Positions 35,643 through 47,639 are shown, numbered from the stretch's first letter. The stretch is DNA of 64,000 bases from Straminergon stramineum (GCA_963920665.1 OY987265.1:18233001-18297000), one strand, 5' to 3'. Notes: generated from the sequence alone by a model not told the origin. Translations and numbers: made by a program.

Positions 35643-36960
35643 AATCCTATCCTAATAATTTCGATTTGCAGCCATTGAAACACAAACAATTGGCAGCAAT
35701 TGTTGGCAATGTTAGTCCATGGGGTTGATTAGGTAGAGTGTTCTAGACTGAATCCGATTTGCCCCAGAGGCCGCTAAGCTGCAACATACCAGAGAAGAGC
35801 AACTATCATACAATGTCAACTTTGAAGCCTCCCTACACAATTCTTCCGATTAAATGATGCCAGAGAGGTGGTGCACTATGCTAAGTCATTCCACTCAATG
35901 AACCCTGCAAGGATGCTCTATGAGGACCATTAGTGCCATTGTTCCAGTTTTTTGGTTACTGTAGAAACAAGGAATGCACCTATTGGTTCAAAAAGGGAAT
36001 CATTTTTTGAGAAAGTACCTATCATCAAGGTGGCATCCTTGGAAGATTAACACTAAAAGGACAAGACCAATCACCAATGTACCTCGCTAAAAATGATCTT
36101 GATTTATAGACCAATAGGTGCATTCTTTGTCTCTATAGTAATCTATAAAGTTGTCCATTGGATACTTCTTGCCATGTGCAACATTTCAAGGTTAAGGAGT
36201 TTTAAATTTGAACCTGTTTCATCTGAGGGCTTAAACAAGGTTTCATTTTAAGGTTATATTCCTATTCTCACTACTTGAAGTTGCCTTGAACAGACAATTT
36301 GGGATTATGTGATGCAACTAATGCAATTCTTGATTTGTAAAAAACAAAACAAAAAAACTATCATCATTTTAAACACAATCCCAACTAGGTAATCATTTGA
36401 CCAACTACAACAATTGAAGATCAAGTACAGTACAAAGATGACAAGAATCTTTAACCAACAACTCAAAAAGAATGGACAAGGAAAAGATAGTCACAAAAGA
36501 ACTACTCATAATATGTCCAATAAGCAAATATCCAATTGAACACCATCTCAAAAAGTTACTTTGCAACACCACTATCAATTGTTACAAAAGGGTTTTTATC
36601 TTAAATGACATCTAATGTCCAATTCTTCTCTCTAAGATAGAGGCACACATGTTCATTCAAGCAATTTAGTGTGAGGAGAGGTCTTGCATAATAGTTTGAC
36701 CTTCAATGAGTGCTCTTGTTTTTTTTAGTAAATGATTCACACAATACCTCCAAAAGATAATTTCCATGGTGACCAATCAATCCATCAAGGGTTAAAAAAC
36801 AAATTCTCACATAGCTTACATCACTAACAAGGAAGCTTCAATATTTAGATCTAGAGTATATTTCGAATTAGTTTTCAAAACATAAGTAGTTAAACAATCT
36901 TATATAAATTTACATGGATTAGACTATCTATCCAACTCAACAAACTTCCACAACAAAATG

Positions 36961-38865
36961 TTATAGAAGACAACATCTTTGTACAAAAACCTCAAGATTG
37001 TCTTGTCCATGACAAGGTTGATATTGTTGAGTTCCTAACAACCTCTTACAAACTTCAATGAAGTCGGGCCTTTCTTGCGGGTCTCCACTCCAACACCTTT
37101 TTATGAGACACTCCATTTCCAGGCTTGTTCCAATTGGTATTGGCGGCCTTTCTCCCCTTAAAATTGCTTCACGAATATCTGTTAGGCGCATGCCTTCAAA
37201 AGCTTGGACTCCTCCTAGTATCACTTGACAAAGAATGCCAAAACTGTAAACATCTGACTTCTTCACATCAACATACTCTGTTGATCTTGACTGCAACTTT
37301 TGCAAACGTTCAGGTGCACCATATCGTGAAGTGAATATGTTAATATCATTAGCAAAGTCAATAAGCTTGACAATCATTTGATCATTGTTCAATGCAGAGA
37401 GCACTACATTTCCATGCTTGAGGTCGCCATGCAAGACTCCTTGGTCATGTAAATACTTCATCCCTTCTGCAATCTCTCTCACTATCATCCACCTTTTTTG
37501 AATATCCAATCTAATTGGTTTCCTTCCTCCAGATCCAAGAAGACCCAAAGCCTCAGAAAGATCCATTTCCAACAACTCCATTACAATGCATATTTCCTCA
37601 TCTGGGGTTAAAGAGTATCCCATGAATGTCACAATGTTCTTGTGCAAGAGCTTGGGAAAAGTTTGGAAATAGGATTTTCCCATATAAGAATGGGCCATTA
37701 GATCATCACCTACATCTTTATGAAGTACTTTTAGTGCATAAAAGATCCCTTTCCATTTTACTTTAAATATATTTGAATATGCACCTACACCTATTACATG
37801 AAACACCACAAGCTCTTCATAAGGAATGAAATGAACTCTGTACTCTTTTGAAAGCCCCATCCTATGCAAAATGCTCTCCAAATGATCATCACCTTGAACA
37901 CCCCTTGACATAGATTCCTTCAAACCCAAAGAAGTGCTCCCTGATAGTGGCAACGGTAGAGCCATCTTCTCCTGAATCTCTGAAAGAGCAACATCCAAGA
38001 TGCAAGAGATCTCTTGAAAATTTGGCCTCGATTCTGGATTCACATCCAAGCATTTCCAAATCATCTCAACAACATCTTCAGGTAAGTGTCGTTGGGAAAT
38101 TGCTGCTCGGTCAAGTTGCTCAATGGTTTCTCTCAAACTTCTACGGCTTTCATAAGGTTTCTTACCAGTCAAAATCTTGAAGCACAATGCCCCAAACCCA
38201 AACACATCTGCCTTGTCGAGAAATGTCAATGGAGCAGAGTCAAACTGCTCCGGGGCTTTGTACCCAATAGTGCCGGCCTTTGGGTCAATATCACCAACGC
38301 CCATGAGCTCCGAGCTTCCAAAATCCGCAATCTTCACATCCACATGGAACCCAGTCACAATTGACTTTCTCAACAACACGTTCTTGGGTTTCAAATCTCG
38401 GTGAAAACAACCCCTCTTGTGGATGTGATTCATTCCCCTTGCAACTTCTGCAGTAATATAAACCACTTGGTCATTCGACAATGCTCCCCTCCCAATATAA
38501 TCCTCCAAGTCAAAATCCATTAGCTCCATGATCATGGTGCAATCCAAAACCAGGTCTTTCTGAGCTGTAAGATAAAATCCCAAAAGCTTTAAAACGTTTG
38601 GGTGCCGTAGACTGAGCATACGATTCACTTCTCTGGAGGTCAAAGAAACATTACTGAAGGTACTGTCAGCAACAAACTTCTTCACAGCAACCTTGCGACC
38701 TCGCCACTCAGCTTTGTGCACGGTCCAAATACCTTTTCCAATCTTTTCTCCTACCTTGATGTCTCTGGAGTCCACATTGAAACGTGCAGGTAAAGTATCT
38801 CCATTATCAAAGAAAATCTCCTCCGTCTTAGAAGCAAGATCAATGTCTCTTTTCCGTGCCTTCAT
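36961..38865 (-). CDS. Tandem-kinase protein TKP3 with C-terminal CaaX box
   Basis: 634 residues. The N-kinase is complete (GKG 43-45, K62, E79, D157, N162, D181FG, A204PE) with a KAGTIGYKAPE activation segment shared only with TKP4. The C-kinase has glycine loop GVGAYS (359-364), K379, H479-G480-D481, N486, DFA at 503-505 and APE at 517-519, so it is predicted weak or inactive. It ends RCCLL; the last four residues, CCLL, are a geranylgeranyl-type CaaX box. The segment SAPLTFLDKAD in the N-kinase differs from all three paralogs, which agree on ASKL(F/L)P(D/V)KLD. This could mark local divergence or conversion. The start is fixed because an in-frame TAG lies a short distance upstream of the ATG at 38865. 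A YAG acceptor-like site lies 26 nt upstream. Confidence 0.9.
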   Translation of the reverse strand: MKARKRDIDLASKTEEIFFDNGDTLPARFNVDSRDIKVGEKIGKGIWTVHKAEWRGRKVAVKKFVADSTFSNVSLTSREVNRMLSLRHPNVLKLLGFYLTAQKDLVLDCTMIMELMDFDLEDYIGRGALSNDQVVYITAEVARGMNHIHKRGCFHRDLKPKNVLLRKSIVTGFHVDVKIADFGSSELMGVGDIDPKAGTIGYKAPEQFDSAPLTFLDKADVFGFGALCFKILTGKKPYESRRSLRETIEQLDRAAISQRHLPEDVVEMIWKCLDVNPESRPNFQEISCILDVALSEIQEKMALPLPLSGSTSLGLKESMSRGVQGDDHLESILHRMGLSKEYRVHFIPYEELVVFHVIGVGAYSNIFKVKWKGIFYALKVLHKDVGDDLMAHSYMGKSYFQTFPKLLHKNIVTFMGYSLTPDEEICIVMELLEMDLSEALGLLGSGGRKPIRLDIQKRWMIVREIAEGMKYLHDQGVLHGDLKHGNVVLSALNNDQMIVKLIDFANDINIFTSRYGAPERLQKLQSRSTEYVDVKKSDVYSFGILCQVILGGVQAFEGMRLTDIREAILRGERPPIPIGTSLEMECLIKRCWSGDPQERPDFIEVCKRLLGTQQYQPCHGQDNLEVFVQRCCLL

Positions 38866-40481
38866 TATACTACTATTCCTTGGCTCAAAAGCTGAAATGA
38901 ATAAGCTCTTTCCAAGGAGCTACCAAGATTCCAGTATCAATATCCAACAATTCTAGATACAGAGCAAGTATAGAAATAATACTTCCAAGTTTTAATAGTG
39001 AGCTCCAACATCATGCAAGGATCCCTTTGCGCATTCCTTTCGCCACACCACCGGATCTAGTGACCTCAAAGGCCTTTCGACAAAGTGATGTTCTCTTGTC
39101 AAAAATACTCGAGAGTAAAATCCAAATGGCTGGCGTATCCTAAAACAAAGTCCCAAATTCAAGAAAAAAACATAGATATGAGATTGATATCATGTGCAAA
39201 TCAACTCTGAGAGAGACCTTGCATAACACTACTCACACTCTCATCCACCTCTGATCACCTTTGCAACCCTCAATGAAAAATGCGAAACATCTCCATCAAA
39301 AAGAACCAAAACACTGTATTCAGCATGACAAACCAAACATTCTCTACCCACTCGCACATTGTCATATCCAATGACCTCACAATAATATCAACGAAGCCAC
39401 ATTCTCTTGTCAAAAAAATCCAGACTAAAATACGGATTGATGGCACAGTCTGAACCACAGTCTGAAATTGAACGAAGAAACTTGGAGACGAGATTGACAT
39501 CATGTGCAAATCAGCTCCAACAGATACCTTGCATAACACTATGCACACAATCACACTCTCATCCACCTATTCTTATCTGCTCTACAATCCTTGATGCAAA
39601 ATGCAAACAAAACCTCCATAAAAAAAAACCCACAACACTGCTACACCACAACACCCTATTCTACCATGACAAACCAAACATTCTCAATCCACTTGTACAT
39701 CACACAATATTCATGTAGCAAGGAGCATTCAAAAGCAAGCCATCCAAACAGACAATGTATTACCCCTCCTGGCTTTCAAAATCGCAAAATAATCTAAAGG
39801 AAATATAGCATCTACAGACATTTGGTTGTCGAACAAATCATACACAGCCTACTCACCAATCACCAACAACCCTAGAATCTCAAAGTAGTAGAAAAGAAGT
39901 GAAGACATACATACATGTGCTTCAACATGAACCACCAAAGGGAGTAATTACCTAACAAACAAGAAGTTTCCAAATGTTTGCCAACCACTCCGCAATGCCT
40001 TACATGCAAGATTTATCACTCGTGCATCCGATTACTGCCAATAGAAAGAAAGCATGAGCTCCCAAATCAACATACGCATCCCAAGTCAAAAAGACAAATC
40101 ATCAGAAAAAAACAGTTTCAAGGTTTCTAGGGGTCCGCCACCAAAGCACCCAAGAAACGCACCAGTACTACCTCAGATTGCAATCAAAGCAACAAAGAAG
40201 CGAAGACGAAAGGCCGAACACCCACTTCATTAGGCGAGGCTAGAAGAGAGGGAAAATGGACACCGTCAAGCAACCCTAGTCCACTCGCAGAAGGAAATTT
40301 CTCAGAGGTCGGAGAAGGAGCTCTCAAACGCTTGCCTCTTGAGTCACTCCCCTGTAGAATACTATACATTCTACAGTAAAGTGAAGATGCCACATCGAGC
40401 ACAAAAAAACCGCTTAATATTCTGGCATACTCCTGGGAGAGCTCAACAGAGAGTTTTTTTTCCTTCACCGAATATGATTCC
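38866..40481 (-). promoter_or_regulatory. Upstream block alpha of TKP3
   Basis: Counterpart of the alpha blocks of TKP1, 2 and 4, closest to that of TKP2 (cttggagacgagattgacatcatgtgcaaatc and following). It contains an internal tandem duplication (39061-39690) not seen in the other copies. It ends in gattccTTAA where element A2 sits. Confidence 0.45.
39061..39690. repeat. Tandem duplication of about 311 bp within alpha of TKP3
   Basis: tgacctcaaagg at 39061 and tgacctcac at 39372 begin two diverged copies of the same segment (both include cttgtcaaaaa, gattgatatcatg/gattgacatcatg, ccttgcataacact, ctcatccacct, accatgacaaacc-like stretches). The other alpha blocks have one copy. Confidence 0.7.
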
Positions 40482-41007
40482 TTAACCCTTAAAGGACCAT
40501 TGCAAGTTGGACGGGCATTTTGAAAGTCATAACCAAAATTTTCACATGGTTCTTGGATTTAAGTGTTTTTAGCTTAACTAAAAAAATGTGACTCCAATCA
40601 TCTACCTTATACTCTATTCGAGGTTTTCTCAAAATTGTTAAAGTTGTAATGTTTGTGATACTTTGAAGATAGCATAACATACATCACTTTTGAACTTTTT
40701 CTATCAAATTTCTCTTGGTGTGAGCTCAAGGAGTACACCAAATAGACCGTGATGTTTGTCACTACCATCTCCATTTAAAATTTCATATTAAACTTAGCAT
40801 TCTGTAATTGCTTTGGTTTTACAAAGAAATTTCATCTATAAAACATAATCTTCAAGTTAATTTTTTTTAAATATGAAAAAATGAGATTAAATTTTAGTCA
40901 GATATTACCGTATGTGAAAAATATCAAATTTTTGTAATGAGTGTTTTTATGTAGAAATCTACTGCGGTTTGACCAAGCCCGGACATAAAGAGTCCTTTAA
41001 GGGTTAA
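40482..41007. mobile_element. TTAA element A2 (526 bp)
   Basis: TTAA at 40482-40485 and 41004-41007, left end CCCTTAAAGGACC and right end GTCCTTTAAGGG, a near-perfect inverted repeat of 12-13 bp. It is the best-preserved pair of ends in the A family and lies at the same site as A1 and A3. Confidence 0.88.
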
Positions 41008-41890
41008 TTCCCTGACTCAAACGAAGGATGTCTGCAACTGTTCAAGGTTTACTGTTGCTCTAAATCGCGCAATTGTGACACATCCACACACCAGATCCGA
41101 TGGCCGAAAAAAATCGCGCCATCATGAAAGCCCTGAATTTCACACCTCAGAACCTCCACTCGACAGGCTGCACTTAACGGAATTAAATTTCGATGCCTAA
41201 CATGAAAATGACCACACAGAGAACACAACTAGTCTCAAAAATCTCCGGGACACAACTAGGCGACAAGGACAACGAAACGGAGCCCTCACCAAGCACCACA
41301 CGTGGTGCCATGGCAAAAGACACGAACAAACGTTTTCAATAAAAACACAGCATACACACGAATCCAACGATTCGCAAACCGAAAAACCGTCCTCAATAAT
41401 GCACAGATCGTTCTCCCAGAACCAAGTCGGGAAACAGAACAGCGTGGCCCTAAAATCCGACGAATTCCACGAATCCGGATAAAACAGTGTCCACGCAGTG
41501 CAGAATTTACAGCCTCCAAGCATCACCAAACTCCGAAGGATGGAATTACACCTATTGCACAATCTGGAACCTTCTCAACCCTGGTACCCAACCATAAGAA
41601 GCGGCGAGAAGCTCCAAGAGAAGGTGGCGACTCGCAGACACAGTTATTCAGTAGCAGTTCCCGACTACGACCGTTCGGAGCTTTTGAACCTCGGTAGAGA
41701 TCCCATGGCTATGGCGAACACCCAATCTCTCATGAATCTGGAATTTCACCAGTTTCGCCTCCATCTCGAATCGCCTATGGCGGATACCGGTGATTGCAAA
41801 CCGAGTGCAGGAGCTGCACGTGCGCTTGCAAGCCCCTGCGGCCTTATTACACGAGCACGGCCTAGCTACACGACTATCTGGGAAGATTCC
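41008..41890 (-). other. Block beta, unit 3
   Basis: Counterpart of 22018-22880. The minus-strand frame 41562-41197 is longer here (121 codons) because the frame break seen in unit 2 near 22380 is absent. Relative to unit 2 it has a 9-bp in-frame insertion (YPDSWNSSDFRATL against YPDSSDFRATL). This in-frame length change is mild support for past coding. Function unknown. Confidence 0.4.
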
Positions 41891-43102
41891 AATAGCAATA
41901 TCCAAAGCCAAATTTCAGATACAAAGCAAGAGTAGGAATAGTACCTGGGAGTTATAATATTGAGCTCAAACTATATGCAAGGATCCCTTCGTGTACTCCT
42001 CCCCCCTTGTCGGCAAATCTGATGGCCTTAAAGGAATATCAACAAAAAGATATACTCTTGTCAAAAAAACTCCAAAGTAAAACAGGGATTGATGGCGTAG
42101 ACGGAACCACAATCCCAAATTGAAGGAAGAATCTTAGCGGGGACATTTACATCGTGAACAAATCAACTCAAAGAGGGAACTTGCATAACACTACTCATAC
42201 TCTCGTCCACCTTTCCTTATCCGCTCTGCAACCCTTGATGCAAAATGCGAAAATCTCAATCAGAAAGAAGGACCACAATAACAAAAAATTTCTATCCACT
42301 TGTACATCAAACAATCTTCAGGTAGCAAGGAGCAATCAAAAGCAAGCCGTCGAAAACAGACTATGTGTTACCCCACCTCGCTTTCAAAATTGCAAAACAA
42401 TCAAAAAAAAATCTAACACCCACAGACATTTGAATGTCGCACAAATAATACACAGCTTTCTCGCCACTCGCCAACAACCCTAGAATCTCAAGGCAGGTAG
42501 AAAAGAAGTGAAAACATACATACCTGCGCTTCAACACGAACAACCCACGGGAGCTGTTACCCCGCAAGCGAGAAGTTTCCAGATGTTCGCCAATTATTCC
42601 GCAACCTCTTTGTACAGGATTCACACCGATTCATCCAATCCGATCTGTGCCAACACAAAGAAAGCATGAGCTTTCAAATCGAGATACGCGTCCCAAGTCG
42701 AGAAGAAGAATCCACACAAGAGCACAGTTTCAAGGTTTCTAAGGGTCCGCCACGGAAGCACACAAAAAAACGCAGCAAGCAATACCTCAGATTGCAATCA
42801 AAGCAACAAAGAAGGGCACATGAAAGGCTGAACACCCACTTCGTTAGGCGAGGCTAGAAAAGAGTGAAAAATCAACACCGTGAAGCAACTCAGTCCAGTC
42901 GCACAAGGAAATGCCTGACAGGTCGAAGAAGGAGCTCCCAAACCCTTGCCTTGGGTGAGTCACCCCACTGAATAGAATACTCTACATTCTATAGTAAAGT
43001 GAAGATGCTACTCCAGGTCCAAGAGATCCACTTATTATTCTTCAGGTGTAGTCTCAGAAGCGTTTCTGGGAGAGTTTTTTTTCTTTCACCAAAGATGTTT
43101 AC
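41891..43102 (-). promoter_or_regulatory. Second upstream block alpha', unit 3
   Basis: Uninterrupted counterpart of alpha' in unit 2, running from atatccaaagccaaatttcag to ccaaagatgtttacTTAA, where a B-family element begins. On the minus strand it leads into beta, not into a kinase. Confidence 0.5.
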
Positions 43103-43530
43103 TTAACCCCTAAAAGTCCGTATGTAGCATTTGGGGTTTAAAAACACCACTGCTTTTAAAGTGTTATAAGTCTTAAAGTCACTAAGGTATAGAAATCTCA
43201 ATTGTACAATCTTATAGTGTTCCTGATGCAAATGATAGGAATCAAATTTGGAATCATTTGGCCATATAGATTGCAAGAATATAATGTTTTTCTACTAATA
43301 AAGGATGCTAAAATTTTCCTAGCAACACATTAGAGGTGAAATTTGATTTCTAAATCTATTCAAATGAACAAACTTAAAACTATAAAGTGCTTCAAATCTA
43401 GCATACAAATACATTAGTGAAAGAAATTCTCATTCAAATGACACACTATGTTTGTAGAATGGCTTTGAAATGTTAAAAAGTAGCAAATATAGTTGCAAAA
43501 AAACATGTAAGGTTGAACTTCCTTCTAGGA
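43103..43530. mobile_element. Truncated B-family TTAA element (B3)
   Basis: Starts TTAACCCCTAAAAGTCCG and follows the B interior (aagtgttata, gtatagaaatctc, caatctta/gtagtgt, tcatttggccat, ttgcaag.atataatg) until about 43500, after which the similarity stops. It occupies the alpha' TTAA that corresponds to the alpha TTAA used by the A elements. Confidence 0.6.
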
Positions 43531-44499
43531 CTAGAAACCAACCAGTGCCCGCAAAAAATTGGAGGATATTTTACCACCTCCATATCATACTTGGGGAATT
43601 TCAATCGCCATAGAAAAAATTTCTATGGCTAATACCCAACTAGGTGAGGGTCAATTGTCTTGGATATCAACCTCCCACATAGTAGCTTGTAAGCAAGAGT
43701 TTTTTGCTTTCAAGCTACAAGTATATAGAGGATGGACAAATCTTTTAGGGATATATAGGTGTTAATTAGTTGTAGCCCGTCTTTGAAATTGAAGTATATG
43801 AACCTACTAATCCTTGCTAAAATTGTTAAGTGTGAGTGTGTGAGTACCACAACCAGTGAAATGGCTTTTTTTGTGTAGAGCAACATCAAGCAAAAGCTTT
43901 GAAATCGCATGACAACATCAAATTTGGAAACTAGTATCATGCAATAGGCTTTGAAAGGATTAGACAAAGACTTTGACAACATTCTAAAGGATGCCATTGT
44001 TTTGTGGGAGAATTCTTCTAAGTTTTGCCATTTTATACACCAATCCTAAGTAGTACCTTACAGGGGCAACATAAGAACCAATTGAAGAAGGCAAACTTTT
44101 CATAACCTTCCTAAATTCTATATTGCATGGGTATTTCATATTGCATGGGTTGAAAGATCCTCATCCTTCAAATGGTGAAGGCCTTTGCTAAGTTAAATTC
44201 TTGACAAGGATGTAATATTAATTGGTACTTTCATTTTGGATTCATTTATTTTTTAATTTTTTACATTCCACAAATATAGCAATTAGCTAGTGCCAATTTT
44301 TTTTGGAGGAAAGTGGTAGGTGAAAAATTAATATTGAAAGAAATAAACCGGTATTTTTTGTGCTTAAGAGGATGCAACTAGTGACCATTGAAAAAAACAG
44401 TCAATTTTCATGGAAGGAAGAAATCAATTAGAAGGCCTCCAAAAAATTCCCAAACACTAGGCTATTGTTTCCCGAAGGGCAAACAAGAGAATAGTTTTG
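43531..44499. other. Spacer private to unit 3, nothing recognised
   Basis: AT-rich sequence without a counterpart in the window. The frame at 43559-43765 (IEKISMANTQLGEGQLSWISTSHIVACK) slightly resembles retroelement polyprotein fragments, but no catalytic motif is visible and I do not call a gene. Confidence 0.3.
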
Positions 44500-45720
44500 T
44501 ACCAACCCTTTCTTTTTTGGCACCATGGGGCCAGATTGTACTATTGCAAAATAAATGTCTACTTTGGGGCAAATTAACCCCTAAAGGACCAAATGGTGTT
44601 TTTTTGGCAACATAGCGATTTCGGGTAGCTCACTACAAATGGAATTTTTATTTTTTTTCTTTGAAATTTTCACATAACATGTGCCCAAGGAGTAGCTTTA
44701 AGGCCCAATAATTTTCATAACTTTTGAATACATGGTTAAAAAGTTATTGTATGATATGTTGTTTTCATTGCTCGGCGGGCAGCCCGGGCAGCAAAAAAAA
44801 CTTCTTTAAAAATCACTTTTTAAAAAAATAAAAATTTGAAATTTATTTTCTTGATTTTTATATACATGGAAAGCTTTGAATCATTCCATTTTGATTTATG
44901 AGATGAAAGTTATAAAGAGTTTTAGTTGTGGGTAGTTTGTGGGTAGTAACGGAATCTCTACTCTAAAATAAACTTTGAAGACCTTTATTTCACTCAATTT
45001 TTAATATTTTTGGAAAAAAATAAAAACGTGAGGTGTAGATTGTTTATTACAACAATTTCACCATTGGGATTGGCATTTTGCAATTCCACAAATAAATTAT
45101 TAACAATTTAGTATTTTGAATCATTCTCTACTTCTTTCAACTTACTATTTTCTTCCTATATGTTGTACAATTCCAAATGATCTAAAATTTTTCAAGCATG
45201 TAGTCAACATGACTTGAAGAATGAATCCAAAGAGTTACAACCATTTTGGACATTTTTTCATAATGATCTGACCTTGTGGAGTGCATCTGCCCGGATTTTT
45301 GCAGGGCCAAAAAATGACTTTTTGTCACTTCAAATGTTGATATCTTGCAATCCAAACGGTGGAAATTTCTGAAATTTTTTCCACGTCTTCCCAAACTAGC
45401 TTACTACAAGATCCTACGGTTATATTTGTCCAAAAATGTATTTTTTCTAAAATTTGGTACTTGTACTAGAGGTGACAGTTTTGGAACGTTTTTGGTGAAA
45501 ACATAGTCAAATACCTTTAGGGGTTAAAATAATCTTTTTTCCCCAAAAATTTTCCATTTCTACTAAAAATGTGGATGAAGTTGCCAAATTGGGATGAAAA
45601 AGTTCATATATGTGATTGAAATGTATTTTTTGGTCCAACAGATGGATGGAGAAATGCTTCACCAAATTTGAAGTGACCTCCATCCTGGCACTTTCTCAAA
45701 AAGTAAAAAAAAAGGGCCGT
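44500..45720. other. Inverted copy of spacer segment, split by D4
   Basis: On either side of element D4, the sequence is the reverse complement of 31995-32255 and of 51965-52245 (for example ggatgg...cttcaccaaattt...tggcactttctcaaaaa, and the caccatgggg...aatgtctac stretch). A piece of the shared spacer has therefore been copied in opposite orientation into unit 3. Confidence 0.65.
44574..45527. mobile_element. TTAA element D4 (954 bp)
   Basis: TTAA at 44574-44577 and 45524-45527. The left end is CCCCTAAAGGACC and the right end ACCTTTAGGGG. The D-family interior is in the same orientation as D1 and D2. It is inserted within the inverted spacer copy; equivalent positions near 32190 and 52175 lack it. 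Confidence 0.85.
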
Positions 45721-46052
45721 GTTTCGTGCCATCCAAGGGCTTCAATAAACCGAGAGTATCAGCCACCTGGGATGACAGCACCATGGCAGCGCAAATACTA
45801 TTTAGTGGCAGGACTTCAAAAATCATGAGTTTCACAATAAGTGTCTGATAACAACGCTCCCAACTAGATCAAGAATATCCTATTGAGTTAAGAGGGACGA
45901 ATCATTTTACACCACAGAGAAGTCTAATAATCACAGAAAACAAGGAGTCATGGTTGAGCACCCTCGCAGTCCTTCCACAAAATAAGGCCCGAATACCACT
46001 CGCTGAAATGAGTAATCCAGTACCTGATAGCGAACAGAATCTACAAAAAAAA

Positions 46053-47639
46053 TCGCCCACAGATATGCCTCTCGTGGTGAATGGATAATTACAAACCTGC
46101 AAATCACTGAAACGACGCTTGAACTTGAGCTTGGAGACTAAAATGAAGTATGCTACAGTCAGAGTTTGGACGTCAAAAATACTGCATCATTCTATACTAA
46201 CACAAGAATGCACGTCACAGTACAGGAAAAAAATTGTAAGAGATCCAGTATCCCGAAAGGAGAAGAACGACGGCAAAAGGAAAGAAAATAAGAACTGAAA
46301 ATAGAATATGAGGATGAAGGCATTCACTGCGAGGAGGCAGTACATATATTTCCGAGAACGAAATTTCTTGAGATTGACAACGAGATGTAAGCATTGAAAA
46401 AACCCAGCGTAAGGGATTCCAAGATGTACTCCGGTTTTCCCGACGAAAGTATTCGTACGAGTGAGGACTTGCCGACATTGGGAGCTCCAACAAGGCACAC
46501 AGTGGGTGTGCGTGGCTGCACCACTGGCATAGCTCTTAAGTCCTGGCAGCGGAATTGAGACAGCTCCAACTATCATCGACGAGGAAAATGAAGAAGTCCA
46601 ATCAAAGAGGATGCGTACTCAACGGGTGGTTGTGGGTCGGGTCTACTGTGAAGTATGCTTCTGATAACCTGTAAGATACACGAGGGTATGAATCAACTGA
46701 GGAGTGTAAATAAAAAAAAGGGGGTTGCCGCCAAAGGATGGGAGACAACCTTCGCAATCTTCTTCAATTCATCCACCGCCTTCCCGTGCTTGTTAAACAG
46801 GTCTTCATCTTTGTAATGCCCTAGTTGAACAACAACGTCAACTTCAATAAGTCACCCTGAAATCTAAATGGGATACCAATCTCAAGAAGCATACATTTTA
46901 AATATCATGTACGAGAGCTTGAATTCTACAACAAATTCTTTCCAAAACCCATAGATTTAACGCAAGCAAAGTAGCTTTATTTCGCATTATCTCTCCCAAT
47001 CGCTCCTCAGCCTCACTCTTGCTGGTACGTTGACTGCAAGAAGAGCACAAAGATGACACAGCGTTCCTCAAACACTAGATTGGGAGGTCGCCACCGAACC
47101 ATAGAGTTCATCAGTGTAAACACGAATGGATTGTCTTTCATTTCTTTATGGTTGCATATGCTGTACCTTAGCACAAGCAGCAGCACAATTCTTCCGGAAA
47201 TCGATCAGTCTCTTGCGCAAGAGGTCAACCCATTGCAAAGTCTGGAGCAAGGAGTCAAGTACATGATTGTGAGCAATTGGACACCTAACCTGAAAATTCA
47301 ACATAGAATCCAGAAGTTAAAATATCTACGAGTACAAATTAGGTGAAGTCATTTCAAGCTCCTGAGCACACAGGAAACAGAAAACTTAAAGCACTATCTG
47401 CCTAACCGCAACATCATTTTGAATCTGCGTTGTAACACCGTTTTTATTAATAAATCCATTTAGAGATGAATGCATATTGTCTTGCATTATTATCAGTAAG
47501 ACTGAACTTCAGCAAGGCCAATTACCTTTTCATAAGTGCCTGACCCAAGTGTGAGCTCAAGAAGAGACTCGTCATAAGCTGGGTGTAGCCGCTGGCACGC
47601 TGGAAAATTCTTAATGTAATTTTTCAAAGGAATTGTCAA
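46053..47639 (-). pseudogene. Plastid NOG1-type (PDE318-like) GTPase pseudogene, copy 2
   Basis: Near-identical to the copy at 26724-28310, with the same exon-like pieces: 47639-47526 (SLLELTLGSGTYEK), the TLQWVDLLRKRLIDFRKN piece near 47240-47165, the SEAEERLGEIM piece, the HGKAVDELKKIAK piece, the P-loop piece (VGAPNVGKSSLVRIL) near 46543-46430, and VCNYPFTTRGIS from 46096. Here the switch I exon is uninterrupted and the second exon is closer to plant homologs (VDLLRKR). The broken donor GAGTACATC after the P-loop exon is shared with copy 1, so the gene was already dead before this segment duplicated. N- and C-terminal parts are missing. Confidence 0.75.

Larger units (their letters stand above)
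28311..36960. other. Spacer 2 (shared with spacer 3) and 3' flank of TKP3
   Basis: Non-coding except for the items listed separately. It aligns with 47640-57123 in unit 3, interrupted by insertions private to one or the other: D2, the 31196 element and D3 here; the 47807, B1 and E1 elements and the 55036-56825 stretch there. The 28590-28920 and 29860-30420 segments match 49246-49580 and 49582-50150. The last 900 bp are the 3' flank of TKP3. Confidence 0.5.

Noticed and set aside
43559..43765. Possible retrotransposon polyprotein fragment
   Set aside because: Only a loose impression of similarity; no reverse transcriptase, RNase H or integrase motif and no terminal repeats nearby.
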